A stretch of DNA of 64,000 nucleotides from Casuarina equisetifolia (lineage: Eukaryota; Streptophyta; Magnoliopsida; Fagales; Casuarinaceae), in assembly GCA_028551475.1 (NCBI GenBank), contig CM052355.1, positions 20,487,580 through 20,551,579 of the forward strand, given 5' to 3'. Position numbers and translations under genes: made by a program. This document shows positions 1-9,415 of the stretch, piece after piece (position 1 is the stretch's first letter; every line of letters begins with the position of its first letter). The notes under the pieces are model-generated. The model had not been told where the DNA came from, searched no databases, and worked only from the letters and a program-made list of their open reading frames with translations.

Positions 1-300
1 GAGATCTATGTGTGATTCAAGTAATTTGTGAAGGAAGAAGTGAGTGACCCATAAAGTCATTTGTGACCTAAATTGTTTCTATAATATGATTGAGTGGAAA
101 AGAAAGAAGTGACAAATTTGTGAAACCTAGAAGCCAAGGACTTATTAACTTGCTTGAAATCAACCAATCTATTGATTTAAGACATGCACAAAAGAATATG
201 ATCCAATATTAAGGAAAAATGAGGAAGCTTTCAATGTAACCTACAAGTTTCTCCTGTAACCTAAAAAAACCCACAAAGAGATGACGAGAAAAAAAAATCT
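1..300. other. AT-rich flank left of the gypsy element, no gene
   Basis: No open frame of note. Short stretches (around 25-75, with runs like 'gtgacccata' and 'tgtgacctaa') resemble parts of the non-coding insertion at 5146-6763 (around 5620-5700). It may therefore be a fragment of the same repeat family into which the gypsy element landed. The similarity is by eye and weak. Confidence 0.3.
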
Positions 301-673
301 AGTCATGAGCCATGTGTAGTTAATAGTGTACGAATGGAAAATGGGTGCTTTTGTTTCTTATCAAAATGGTGTGTTTGAGGTAGGGGCAACATGGTCATTT
401 TAACAAGAGAAGGCAATGCTAGAAAGGAGAGAATGAACAGTGCCATTAGCATTAATAAAGAAAAAATTCTAGAATTTGCTACTATTTAGGCCATCCTAGA
501 AGGGGCCTAGTGTCTTGTTGTTTTTTAGTATATTCTTGTTTGTTTGAATTATGTTGAGTCTTGTTGTGTATGGTTGGAGTAGTATATGACATTAGACTTT
601 CTTTGATGTTATGTTGCTAGATTTTCTAGTGAAATTTAGGATTTTTTATCTAGACTTGAATTAGATCTTAACA
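301..673 (+). repeat. 5' LTR of the gypsy element
   Basis: Aligns throughout with 7434-7803, with many substitutions and small indels, showing an old insertion. The first base of the expected TG is mutated to A; the right end is ...CTTAACA, identical to the other LTR. The primer-binding site follows at 676. Confidence 0.88.
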
Positions 674-675
674 AG

Positions 676-687
676 TGGTATCAAAGC
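676..687 (+). other. Primer-binding site (initiator tRNA-Met type)
   Basis: TGGTATCAAAGC differs by one base from the canonical plant PBS TGGTATCAGAGC and sits 2 bp inside the 5' LTR end, the standard position. Confidence 0.85.
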
Positions 688-1515
688 AATGATCTAGTGT
701 TAATAGGTTGAGGAATCATGGTGAAGACATGACGGAAGGTTCTGGCAGATGTGGAAGCACATTTGCAAGCTTTGGATGCAAACCTAGAGGTTCAAGCTTA
801 TAAGACAATTTAGAGGTTGGAATTTGTAAAATCCTCTAATGCTTTTCTCACTGAGTGAATGGATAGGTTGTTAGCCAAGTTAGAGTAGGCTGATGTTGCT
901 TGTGTGGAGTTGCTCAAGCTAAACAAATTGGCATGGATCTTATAAAATTTGAAGCAAGAAAACAAAAATCAGGATTGGGCAATTCCTAAATGACTAACTT
1001 TACTGATAGGCCCAATAGAGTTGTCACCTTCAAAGAAATCATAGAGGAGGAGGAGGATTTGAATCCTCTTTCCAAGGGTTGCATGAATGTTTCCTATAAG
1101 GGGTGGCTACTAGGCAATTGGCACACTAAGGATCACTATGGATAGGCTTATGGTATCTTTGTTGCTAAGGGCGAGATTGGTGAGTTGTTTATGATCAAGA
1201 AAGGTTTGTTTTAGAGCCTTGACAAAGGCTTATAGTGGCCTTTTTTTGCTTATTCATAGATGTGGAGTAGTTTTAGATCAGCGCACTTCCACATCAACTA
1301 GGACCATGGTGATAATGGTATATCTAAGGGGGATGGTGACCCAATTGGTAGGGTGATAGGCACATTGCTGGAAACAATAGAATGGGATAGAACTTAGAAG
1401 AAAAATCAAATCTAGGACCTAGATTTAACCAAAAAGAGTCCATTTTTGCCAAAAAAGAAGGCTAAAGGTGATTGGGGATGAAGTTTTGGAGGCTGTGGGA
1501 GTTTTTTAGTTAGAT

Positions 1516-2412
1516 GTGGTGGCTAACACTATCATTGCTAGAGTTATTACAACTTTTATTGAACAAGGACAATTTTGGCTATATTTTAGTAATAGAGGAA
1601 ATTGGGGATGCAAGAACCATGTTAGTTATTTTGTTGACATAGGTGATAGGCTAAAGGTAAATAACTCTCATACTTGGTTTCCTAAAATGAATATTTTTAG
1701 ATTTGATGGAGAAGATCCTCAAGAGTGGTTAGATAAATGTGATACCTTCTTTTTAATATAAGGATGTTTATGATTATTATAAGATTAAATATGTCTTGAT
1801 GTACATGGAAGGTAAGAAAACTTAATGGTATAGGTACTATTGGAGGAAGCATGAGAAAATAAGTTGGGGTTAGTTTTAGATTGATGTCTATAGTCAATTT
1901 GCTATTGATGAGAAAGGGAATGCTATTACAAATTTTTATCAATGGAAGAAGTTGGGGACAACTTCAAAGTATATTAAGAAATTTGAAGAATTGAAGTCCA
2001 TTATGAGCTTTTAGAATCCTCATCTAATAGTGTATTTCTTTGTGGGGGTATTTTATGTAAGGATTGAAAGTTGAATTGTAGACTTAAGTATTCCTATTAC
2101 ATCCCTTGGATTTGGATGAGGCTTACCATATTGCATTGGTCCAAGAACAACAATTAGAGGCCTAAGTTTGTAGGGCTCATATCCATTGTCAAAAGCATGA
2201 AGTATAATTAATAGTATGATCACACTTTACAAGGACAAATCTTTTTACTCTTGCTTTGAGTAGTAAGCCAAGAGCTTAGATTAATAAACCATTTGGTCTA
2301 AGCTTAATCTATATGGTTTGTGTGGTATACCAATGATGTTCAAATGCAAGAAAGGAAGGACAAAGGGTTATGTTTCTATTGTGATGGGAAATGGGTTTCT
2401 ACGCACATGTGT
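1516..2412 (+). pseudogene. gag remnant with CCHC zinc knuckle
   Basis: A plus-strand frame reads FPKMNIFRFDGEDPQEW around 1678-1730, the 'F-x-G-x-D-P-x-x-W' signature at the start of plant gypsy Gag (Retrotrans_gag family). At 2371-2412 the reading CFYCDGKWVSTHMC is a Cys-X2-Cys-X6-His-X2-Cys nucleic-acid-binding knuckle, slightly altered. Several in-frame stops and frameshifts lie between. In an active element Gag packages the RNA; here no continuous frame is left. Confidence 0.75.
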
Positions 2413-2424
2413 AAGACTAAATAG

Positions 2425-2721
2425 TTGTATTGGATTAATAAGGTAGAAGAAGAGATTGAGGTGGTTCCTCAAGTGGTAAATGATCTTTTAGAGCAACTTA
2501 TGATAGGTGAGGAGGAAGGTGCACTATTGGTTTTTGCAATTTTAGGTAAGGGCTCTATAATCACATTTAGGATGGAGGCCACTAGTTTAAAGAATACGAT
2601 TAATATTTTATTTAATACTAGGTCTTCTTATAACTTTGAAGATAAAAACGTAGCCAAAAAAGTAGATTGTGTTGTTGAGGAAGTTAGTTCTTTTTTAGTT
2701 AAGGTGGTTGGTTGGTATTAA
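2425..2721 (+). pseudogene. Retropepsin-like protease remnant, catalytic Asp lost
   Basis: An open stretch of 98 codons matches the gypsy protease region. The segment ILFNTRSSYNF corresponds to the family's I-D-(T/S)-G-(S/A)-x-x-N-F core. The catalytic Asp is Asn (codon at 2614-2616) and the following Gly is Arg, so the enzyme would be inactive. Both changes are compatible with G-to-A transitions. Placement between the Gag knuckle and reverse transcriptase supports the assignment. Confidence 0.7.
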
Positions 2722-3275
2722 TAGGTGGGTATTCAACAATGTCATAGACTTCCTTGGCACATTTAAGGGAATGAGTTTACAACATATATTTTGTTATTAT
2801 CCTTGGGGGTTTTGATATGGTACTTAGAATATAGTGAGCACATTTAGTTAATCTTATAGAACTAGGTGTGAAGGGAAATGTGTTATCAATGTATGTCACA
2901 TGGAAGAAAATTGTGTTGATAGGAATGGAGAAATTGGAATGGTCATTATCAACTTTTAGCAGCCCTAGATTTTTTAAGTAAGAGATAGAACATCTATATT
3001 GTATGTTAGGGCATGTACGGTTAACTACTATGGATTCCAAAAGCAGGTGATGCCATTAGAGATCATTAGCATTTTGGAACTCTTACTAAGTTACCTCCTA
3101 AGTTAGTGCTTGATCATCATATTCCTTTATGTTTAGGGAATGGGCTAGTTAACTTATGGCCTTATCATTATCCAATTATGCAAAAAAATAAAAAAATAAA
3201 AAGAGAAAGGATGGTGGACAAGATGTTGCAAGTGAGAATCATTTGCATAACACTAGTTAGTTTGCTTGACCAATC

Positions 3276-3660
3276 TTGCTAGTGAAGAAACATGATGGGA
3301 AGTGGAGGTTATGTGTTGATTATTGGGTATTAAATGAACACACAATTGAAGATAAGTTTTCCATTACTATCATTAATGAGTTTTTATATAAGTTACATGG
3401 AGTAGCTTGGTTTTCTAAATGTAATTTGAGATCAAGATATCATTAGGTGAGGGTATACCTAAAGGATATTTAAAAGATAGCATTTGGAACTCATGAGGGT
3501 TATTATGAATTTTTGGTTATGCCTTTTAGGTTGACTAATGCTTTAACTATATTCCTAGCTTTTATGAACTTTACTTTCCAATTGTATTTCTGGAAGATTA
3601 TTTTGATATTCTTTGATAATTTGCTATTGTACAACCTTGATTTAGAAAGTCATTGCCAAC
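3276..3660 (+). pseudogene. Ty3/gypsy reverse transcriptase remnant
   Basis: The plus strand reads LVKKHDGKWRLCVDYWVLNE, then a segment FSKCNLRSRYH, and EGYYEFLVMPFRLTNA, which are RT motifs of plant gypsy elements. The motif normally written FSKLDLRSGYHQ has Asn for the catalytic Asp (about 3424). The later F-x-D-D-(I/L)-L motif reads FFDNLLLYN (about 3610-3640), again Asp to Asn. In-frame stops replace Gln codons (for example at about 3446). The polymerase is certainly dead. Confidence 0.85.
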
Positions 3661-3874
3661 CTAGATAAGTGGAATATTTATGGCATATTGTTTTAGAAAA
3701 AGGCATAGAAACAAATCCTTAGAAGGTAGAGAGCATGTTGACTTGGTTATAACCACATTGGTCAAAGAGTTATGTGGTTTTCTTATTTTGACATAGTATT
3801 ATAGGAGGTTTGTTAAGAATTATGAATAAATTACTCAACCACTAATGTAGCTGTTAAGAAAACTTGAGTTCTAG

Positions 3875-4101
3875 TTGATAGAGGAGGCTCTAAAAAACTT
3901 TTTAAGAGCTAAAGCAAAAAATAAATTCTACAATAGTGTTAGCTTTGCTAGTATGGTAGAAACTGATGTGAGTTATGGAGGTATAAAAGTTGTATTGAAG
4001 CATAATGGTACCTATTGCCTATTTGAGCAAGGCTTTATCATAGAAGCACTTAAGACTTTATCATAGAAGCACTTAAGACTTTATCATAGAAGCACTTAAG
4101 A
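3875..4101 (+). pseudogene. RNase H remnant with a tandem expansion
   Basis: The frame starting at 3875 contains VETDVSYGGIKVVLKHNG, matching the RNase H segment (V-x-T-D-A-S-x-x-G-x-G-A-V-L) of gypsy Pol. The family's first catalytic Asp is present. It runs into three exact 23-bp tandem copies (4033-4101), and the frame stops there. Confidence 0.75.
4033..4101 (+). repeat. Three exact 23-bp tandem copies
   Basis: The unit starting CTTTATCATAGAAGCACTTA occurs at 4033, 4056 and 4079 with no mismatch. It lies at the end of the RNase H remnant. Perfect identity inside a highly decayed element points to a recent slippage event. Confidence 0.92.
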
Positions 4102-4569
4102 CTTTTTACTTATAAGAAAGAATTATTAGTATTTTGATGGTAGTTCAAAAGTAAAGGTCATGTTTGTTAGGTAATCATTTTGTCATTAGAATTGATCATC
4201 TTAGTTTGAAGTATTTACTTAGTAGAGAATTATTACACTTACCTAACATAAGTGGCTTACCAAGCTCTTGGGTTTTGTTATAAGATCTAGTATTATCAAG
4301 GGATTGAGAACAAGGTAGCATATGCACTTTCTAGGCTTCCACCAAGAGCTAGACAAACAAACCTCCAAGCCATTTTTGTATTATAACCGAGTTAGGTTCA
4401 AGAGATGATACAAAATTATGAAGGAGAAGAACAATTACAACTTATTTTAGAAATTTTTACTATAGATCCAAACAATCAGCCATGATATAGTTTAGGCAAT
4501 GGGGTTGTTAAGATATAGTGTCAGGATAATGCTAGGGAAACAAGGATCATTGGGGGAAAAAAATCATAT

Positions 4570-5148
4570 AACACTTGCATGACTCTAGGGTAGGTGGTCA
4601 TTTAGAGATTTCACACACTCTTAAGTGAATTTAAAAACAATTCTACTTGTCTGTGTATTTAAATGCGACATTTGTTGAGGTACAAGTCAGAAAAAGTATT
4701 GTATCAAGGTTTGTTATAGCCATTACTAGTCTTTACGCAAGCTTGGCAAGAGATTAGTTTGAATTTTATTGAGGCCATTCAAGGTTCTTGCTTGTTAGTA
4801 CACCGTTTTAGTAGTGGTAGATCATTTTATAAAGTATGCTAATTTCATTAAATTAAGTCTCCTTTCTTAATTTCTCAAGTAGCCATCATGTTCATGGATG
4901 TAGTGGAGAAATTGCATGGCCTTCCATTAATGATGGTGAGTGACATGGATGCCTTATTTATAAGTAAGCTTTCAGAGGAATTATTTAGGATTTTAGGAAT
5001 GAAGCTCCATAACAGTACAACTTACCATCCTTAAACTAATTGATAGACAAAGATGGTCAATTAATGTTTAGAGCAACCTTTGAGATGCTCTAGTAGGGAG
5101 AGGCCTAAATAGTGACATTCCTAGCTTGCCTTAATGGAGTGATAGTAT
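4570..5148 (+). pseudogene. Integrase remnant, part 1
   Basis: Recognisable pieces are HDSRVGGHLE (zinc-binding domain, about 4581), DHFIKYANFI (about 4820) and LFRILGMKLHNSTTYHP (about 4984-5032), the last matching the integrase core region around its second and third acidic residues. Gln, Trp and Gly codons have become stops. The reading resumes at 6764 after the insertion. Confidence 0.75.
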
Positions 5149-6763
5149 TGGAATATATTATTAGAATATATTAACATTTTGATGATGAGACAAATAGGGA
5201 TTATAATATGAGAATATTATAATTAAGATCAATGATTGATTTTTTATTAATTTAAATAAAAAATGATGCTGGACTTTTGTGTGTGCAGGAAGTCTAAATA
5301 AAAAGGCCTAGGTCGGCAAAGCCTAGTTTGCTGCCTAAGTCCACGCAACCTAGCTTGTAGTCTGTGGTCCAATGTGTAACTTGAACTAGCTAGGCGTGGC
5401 CCATATCAAAGCAAGCTAGCAAGCCCAAAGCCATGCAACCCAATCCAGTGTGTGGCTTGATCTGAGGCGATTAAGTGACCCAGCTCGACCTCGCGACTTA
5501 GAAGTGTTTAATGCCCAACTACACCACAACTCGCCAATAAAAATGGTCGTCGAAAATTGCTTCATTCAAGCTAGAAAACAAAACGATGTCAATGGATAGC
5601 TAACAGAGAGTAGAACAAATTTGTGAAGAAAAATCAATGACCCATAGCTTAGAGAAGATTAATTTGAAGAGATTAAGGTGTTCTTTGTAATTTATGACCT
5701 AATTGCTTAAAAGAGAAATTGGAAATATATTAGAGAGTATTCGAAGCCAAAATCATTAGAATTTTGTAAGGAAGAAGTTGATTTATCAATTTGTGAAGTA
5801 CCCATAAAGAATTACTTCAAGACTAAAGAGGATTAATGAGGATTTAAGTGTTTCAACCTAGTAACCCATTTTGCCTTTGCGAAGCTCCAATTTAATAACT
5901 TAAAATCTAAATGAAACAATGGTATGTTGGAGCATGATTTTGAATGGTATTAAGAAAGAACGTAAACCTCTATCTTTCCTCTCCAAATAGCATAAAATCA
6001 TACGAAAATAAGGGATCCAACAGGAAGAAGAAATGACTTGCCTTAGAGATGTTAGAATGGTTATTTAGAGGTGAAAGGAGAGTTGTTTTGAAGCTACTTA
6101 AGAGCATCATACTCATTGTTATTAAAGGTCCAAAAATAAGAGAGAAAGCAAGCATTTTTCAAGTAACTCATACTCCTCTCTTAAGCTCTTCAAGCTCATA
6201 AAATTGATTTTTCATTTTGGTGATTCTAATATGAGCTCATTACTACTTTGATACACTTGTTTGAAAATTAGATTGCTCTTTAATTCATATCATATTTAAG
6301 TTGATTTCATATGAGTGAACAACACTAAGGTTCATGTGATTTTAGGGCTTTTGTCCATATCATTCTGTATTAAGTCTCTAGCACTTGTTTGAAGCTTTTG
6401 AACTTAAATTCATATCCTTCAGAAGTTGAATTTGAAATTTGTACTTAATTGTTACTTATTATTGAAATTCTTAAGGAGAGATATTGTAATTGGGATTAGG
6501 GGAGTGGTTTCCCTTGTAATTAATTTGTTAATTGATTAGAGAGTGACTCTAGTAGTTGTTGCTAGAATGGGGTGGGGTAGGCGCTAAGGTGCCGAGGTGG
6601 CTTAGGCTGAATCACCTACCAAAAATCAGTGTTTTTGTCTTGTATGATCACTTTACTTGTTGAATTGATTGCTTCACATAGGAAAAGTGAAAAAGACAAA
6701 AGAATTTTTCATAAACCTAATTCCCCCCCCCCCCCTTTTAGGTTGCTATAAGATCCAACATGC
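5146..6763. mobile_element. About 1.6-kb non-coding LTR-like insertion within the gypsy integrase
   Basis: Removing this block rejoins the integrase reading frame at the family's W-Y-N-T-N segment. AGTAT occurs on both sides (5144-5148 and 6764-6768). Alternatively the ends can be read as TATTGG...CCAACA (5146-6761), i.e. a TG...CA LTR with one base changed, flanked by GATAG and TGCAG, decayed forms of one 5-bp duplication. No coding capacity is visible. The right part contains a pyrimidine-poor region, a run of C (6722-6735) and the segment 'aggttgctataagatccaac', the type of sequence found at LTR ends. A solo LTR is the simplest reading; a non-autonomous element is possible. Confidence 0.7.
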
Positions 6764-7382
6764 AGTATAACACCAACTACCACTCTTCCTTCACATAACT
6801 CTTTTTGAAGCACTACATGGCTATAAGCTAAGCCAACCCATATATCATAATTTTGGGTATGTTAAGGAGGATTTTGTTAAGGATTTCTTATAGAAATGTG
6901 TATAAAGGGTGCAGTTGATTCAGTCTTATCTTTAGGTTAGCTAGTCTCACATGGAAGCTTATGCTAATCAGAAAAGAATGAAATGTGAGTTTAAGGTTGG
7001 TGATTTTATGTATTTGAAGATTTAGCCCTATTGTTAGTACTCCTTATCAAAAATGAGGGATTACAAATTGTCCTTATGTTGTTATGGTCCTTTTATGATC
7101 ACCTAAAGGATTGGGAAAATAGCATACCAATTGGCATTACCACCAAAAGCCACCATCCACCTAGTCTTTCACATGTTGTAGTTAAGAAAGCTATTGGTAG
7201 GCATTGTAAGATGTATCTAGGGGTTCCATTGATTGATGAGGAAGGTATTTGATTATTGTATCATGAAAAGAGGGATGGAATGGGAGTAGATCTTTGATCC
7301 AATGGACTAAGCATCTAGAATGAAGCCATACATGGGAGAATATTGAGTATATTCGAAGACAATTTCCATCATTGAACCTAGG
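6764..7382 (+). pseudogene. Integrase remnant, part 2, with chromodomain-like tail
   Basis: Starts with YNTNYHSS, the integrase core end. It continues through the C-terminal segment: KDWENSIPIGITTKSHHPPS (about 7108) and HVVVKKAIGRHCK (about 7171), which match the 'G-K-x-A-Y-x-L-x-L-P ... H-P-x-F-H-V-S-x-L-K-K' region. At 7297-7380 a frame with one stop reads IQWTKHLE then SHTWENIEYIRRQFPSLNL, a chromodomain pattern (Q-W-x ... T-W-E ... F-P) typical of chromovirus integrases, where it targets the element to heterochromatin. Confidence 0.75.
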
Positions 7383-7400
7383 ATAAGGATTTTCATTTTT

Positions 7401-7433
7401 TAGGTTGGGGGGGGGGGGTTGGTTGGGGTTATT
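7401..7433 (+). other. Polypurine tract region before the 3' LTR
   Basis: A run of about 12 G, then GGTTGGGGTT, directly precedes the 3' LTR at 7434. Position and purine bias fit a plus-strand primer, later expanded by homopolymer slippage. Confidence 0.65.
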
Positions 7434-7803
7434 TGTCATGAGCCACATGTAGTTATAAAGGTAAGAATGGAAAATGGGTGTTGTTGTTACTTGTTAAGAC
7501 AATGTGTTTAAGGTAGAGGGCAATGTGGTCATTTTAATAAGAAAGGGCAATGTAAGAAAGTGGAGAATGAACAATGTAGTAAGTAGTAATGGAGAAATTC
7601 TAGATCTTGCTTATGTTCTAGCCATCCTAGAGGGGCATGGTATCTTGTTGTTTTTGGTGTTTTCTTGTTTGTTTAAGTCACATTGTTGAGTCCTGTTGTG
7701 TATGGTTGGAGTAGTATTTGATATTAGACTTTCCTTGCTATTATGCTGCCAAATGTTTTAGTGAAATTTATATTTCTTATTAGATTTGAGTTAAATCTTA
7801 ACA
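7434..7803 (+). repeat. 3' LTR of the gypsy element
   Basis: Begins TGTCATGAGCC and ends CTTAACA, giving the TG...CA ends that the 5' copy has partly lost. It aligns from end to end with 301-673. Confidence 0.88.
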
Positions 7804-8336
7804 CACCTACAAAATGGTGGCATTTTCATATGGATTTGAGTGAAATTCAAATGGAAGTGAGCTCAACAATCAATCTTTCCATAGACTCAAAACCTTGCTA
7901 AAAGGAGGAAAGTTCTTCAAACAGATGGAAGATTAGAGAAGATGTCATATTTAAGAATGGCTATTTTCTAAGGGTAAAAATCACCATTCTTAAGTATATA
8001 AAATCTAGTGGAAGGGCTCTTGAAAATAGAGATAAAGGAAACTGGTTAAGATCTTGTAAAGCTTGAGTCCTTTTAAGATTTTGGGTGAAATGCTTCTTTG
8101 CTCTCATATATTGCGAATTTGTTGTTTTTCTACATGTACATGTGCTACATTTGTTGATATCTCTCCTATGCACATATTTGTTACTGTGAATTAGAAACCC
8201 TAATTATATTAGGGCCTAATATGTACATGATTGTAGCTTGTATTGATGTTTACAGCTTTTTAAGGTATTTATTAAGCAATATGGTATTTTATACTCAAAT
8301 ATTATTCTATTAGATTAGAAGAATCCAAAATAAAAA
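7804..8336. other. Intergenic, no gene seen
   Basis: AT-rich with no convincing frame on either strand. A short minus frame at 7961-8173 shows no recognisable protein and lies in low-complexity sequence. Confidence 0.6.
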
Positions 8337-8601
8337 AGGTTCTTAAGTTTTTATGTCTAACTTTTAACTTAGCATGCGTTTGCAAATCATGCCTATAATG
8401 GACCTCTTAATAAATAAGACCATCTAGTGAATAACACCAACATTTGTTAGATCAATCCAGAAAGTCCAGAAAGCTTCATGGTTTTGTGGAGGCCATGTTG
8501 GTGCTATTCACTAGATGGTCTTATTTATTAAGAGGTCTATTATAGGCATGATTTGCAAACTCATGCTAACTTAAAAGTTAGACATAAAAACTTGAGAACC
8601 T
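8337..8601. repeat. Long inverted repeat (107-bp arms, 51-bp spacer)
   Basis: 8337-8443 is the reverse complement of 8495-8601 with five mismatches in 107 positions and no gaps. The outer ends read AGGTTCT / AGAACCT. The transcript of either strand would fold into a long hairpin. It could be a foldback or MITE-type transposon, or a small-RNA precursor. No coding frame is present. I could not find a clear target-site duplication. Confidence 0.93.
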
Positions 8602-8652
8602 GTTAAATAGAAATGCTTGTAGTGCACTTTAGGTTCTTCAACCATTGAAAAA

Positions 8653-8744
8653 GGTCTAGATTTGAAAGCTCATTTCAACATATTTCTTTGAAATATTGAG
8701 GTCCAAATATGAAAGCTTGTTTCAAAATATTTCTTTGGAATATC
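8653..8744 (+). repeat. Two diverged 46-bp direct repeats
   Basis: Units start at 8653 and 8699. Both read AGGTC, then an AAAGCT core, TTTCAA.ATATTTCTTTG and AATAT, with several substitutions. Function unknown. Confidence 0.75.
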
Positions 8745-9415
8745 AACATCAACTTGGGTCTCCATAAGACCAACCTTATTATAGACTCCTAAAAGTTCGT
8801 GGTAGTCCACCGCGCTATGCGACTAATGAATGATTCTCACTTTGGCCTAAAGTAACCTTTTCTATGAGTAACCCCCTCAAACTTACAACTTAGAATTTAC
8901 TTTAATTCCAATTGTTATGTGTCTCAACTAATGCAGTAAAAGATCCACATTTGAAAACTAATCTCAACTTTTTTCTTTTTCTTTTTCTCTACCAACTTCC
9001 TTATAAGCAAAACCGAACCCGTAACATAATAATTACACTCCGTTCTTTTAAGCTTTAATAGGAAAAAGGTATCTTCGCATATAAATTTTTATAAGGTTCC
9101 TGGTTCTTTTTTGTATCCTTAAATAACTCCGCATGTGTCTTCATTTCTCCGCTCGAGCTCCTTGGAAACTTTTGCGTCTCTATTCCAATAATTTACAAAA
9201 CTCAGGATCTTTTTTAGGAGAAAGAGAGGTAAAAGAGTCAGCGATCGCCCTGTACACCTTGGTAATGATTCGTTCGATCTTTAAAGGCACTAATTTGCAA
9301 CAGTTGAAAGCTTTTTTTCACTCATAAAACACCGTCCAATATATGACAGCTTCCAGACTAGCTTAACTTATATAAAACAAAAGAAAACATATAGATGAGA
9401 AGTGCTCATTACAAG
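8745..9415. other. Intergenic and 3' UTR of the F-box gene
   Basis: No gene. The stretch directly below 9416 must contain the 3' UTR and polyadenylation site of the minus-strand F-box gene. The short plus frame 9133-9327 has no recognisable product. Confidence 0.5.

Larger units (their letters stand above)
301..7803 (+). mobile_element. Degenerate Ty3/gypsy LTR retrotransposon (chromovirus-like), with both LTRs
   Basis: The element has two alignable LTRs (301-673 and 7434-7803). The 5' LTR is followed after 2 bp by TGGTATCAAAGC (676-687), a primer-binding site for initiator tRNA-Met, and a G-rich polypurine tract lies just before the 3' LTR. Between them, in the usual gypsy order and broken by many stops, are remnants of gag (about 1516-1760), a CCHC knuckle (2371-2412), aspartic protease (around 2614), reverse transcriptase (about 3276-3645), RNase H (about 3875-4100), integrase (about 4570-5148, resuming 6764-7250) and a chromodomain-like tail (about 7255-7382). 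The order PR-RT-RH-IN plus a chromodomain is that of chromoviruses. No 5-bp target duplication is clear (AATCT left, CACCT right). The element cannot be autonomous. Confidence 0.9.

Noticed and set aside
1697..1942. Minus-strand 81-codon frame over the gypsy gag
   Set aside because: It is antisense to a recognisable Gag segment and has no motif of its own.
6722..6735. C-run as an engineered or biological motif
   Set aside because: Homopolymer slippage at the C-rich end of an LTR-like sequence explains it.
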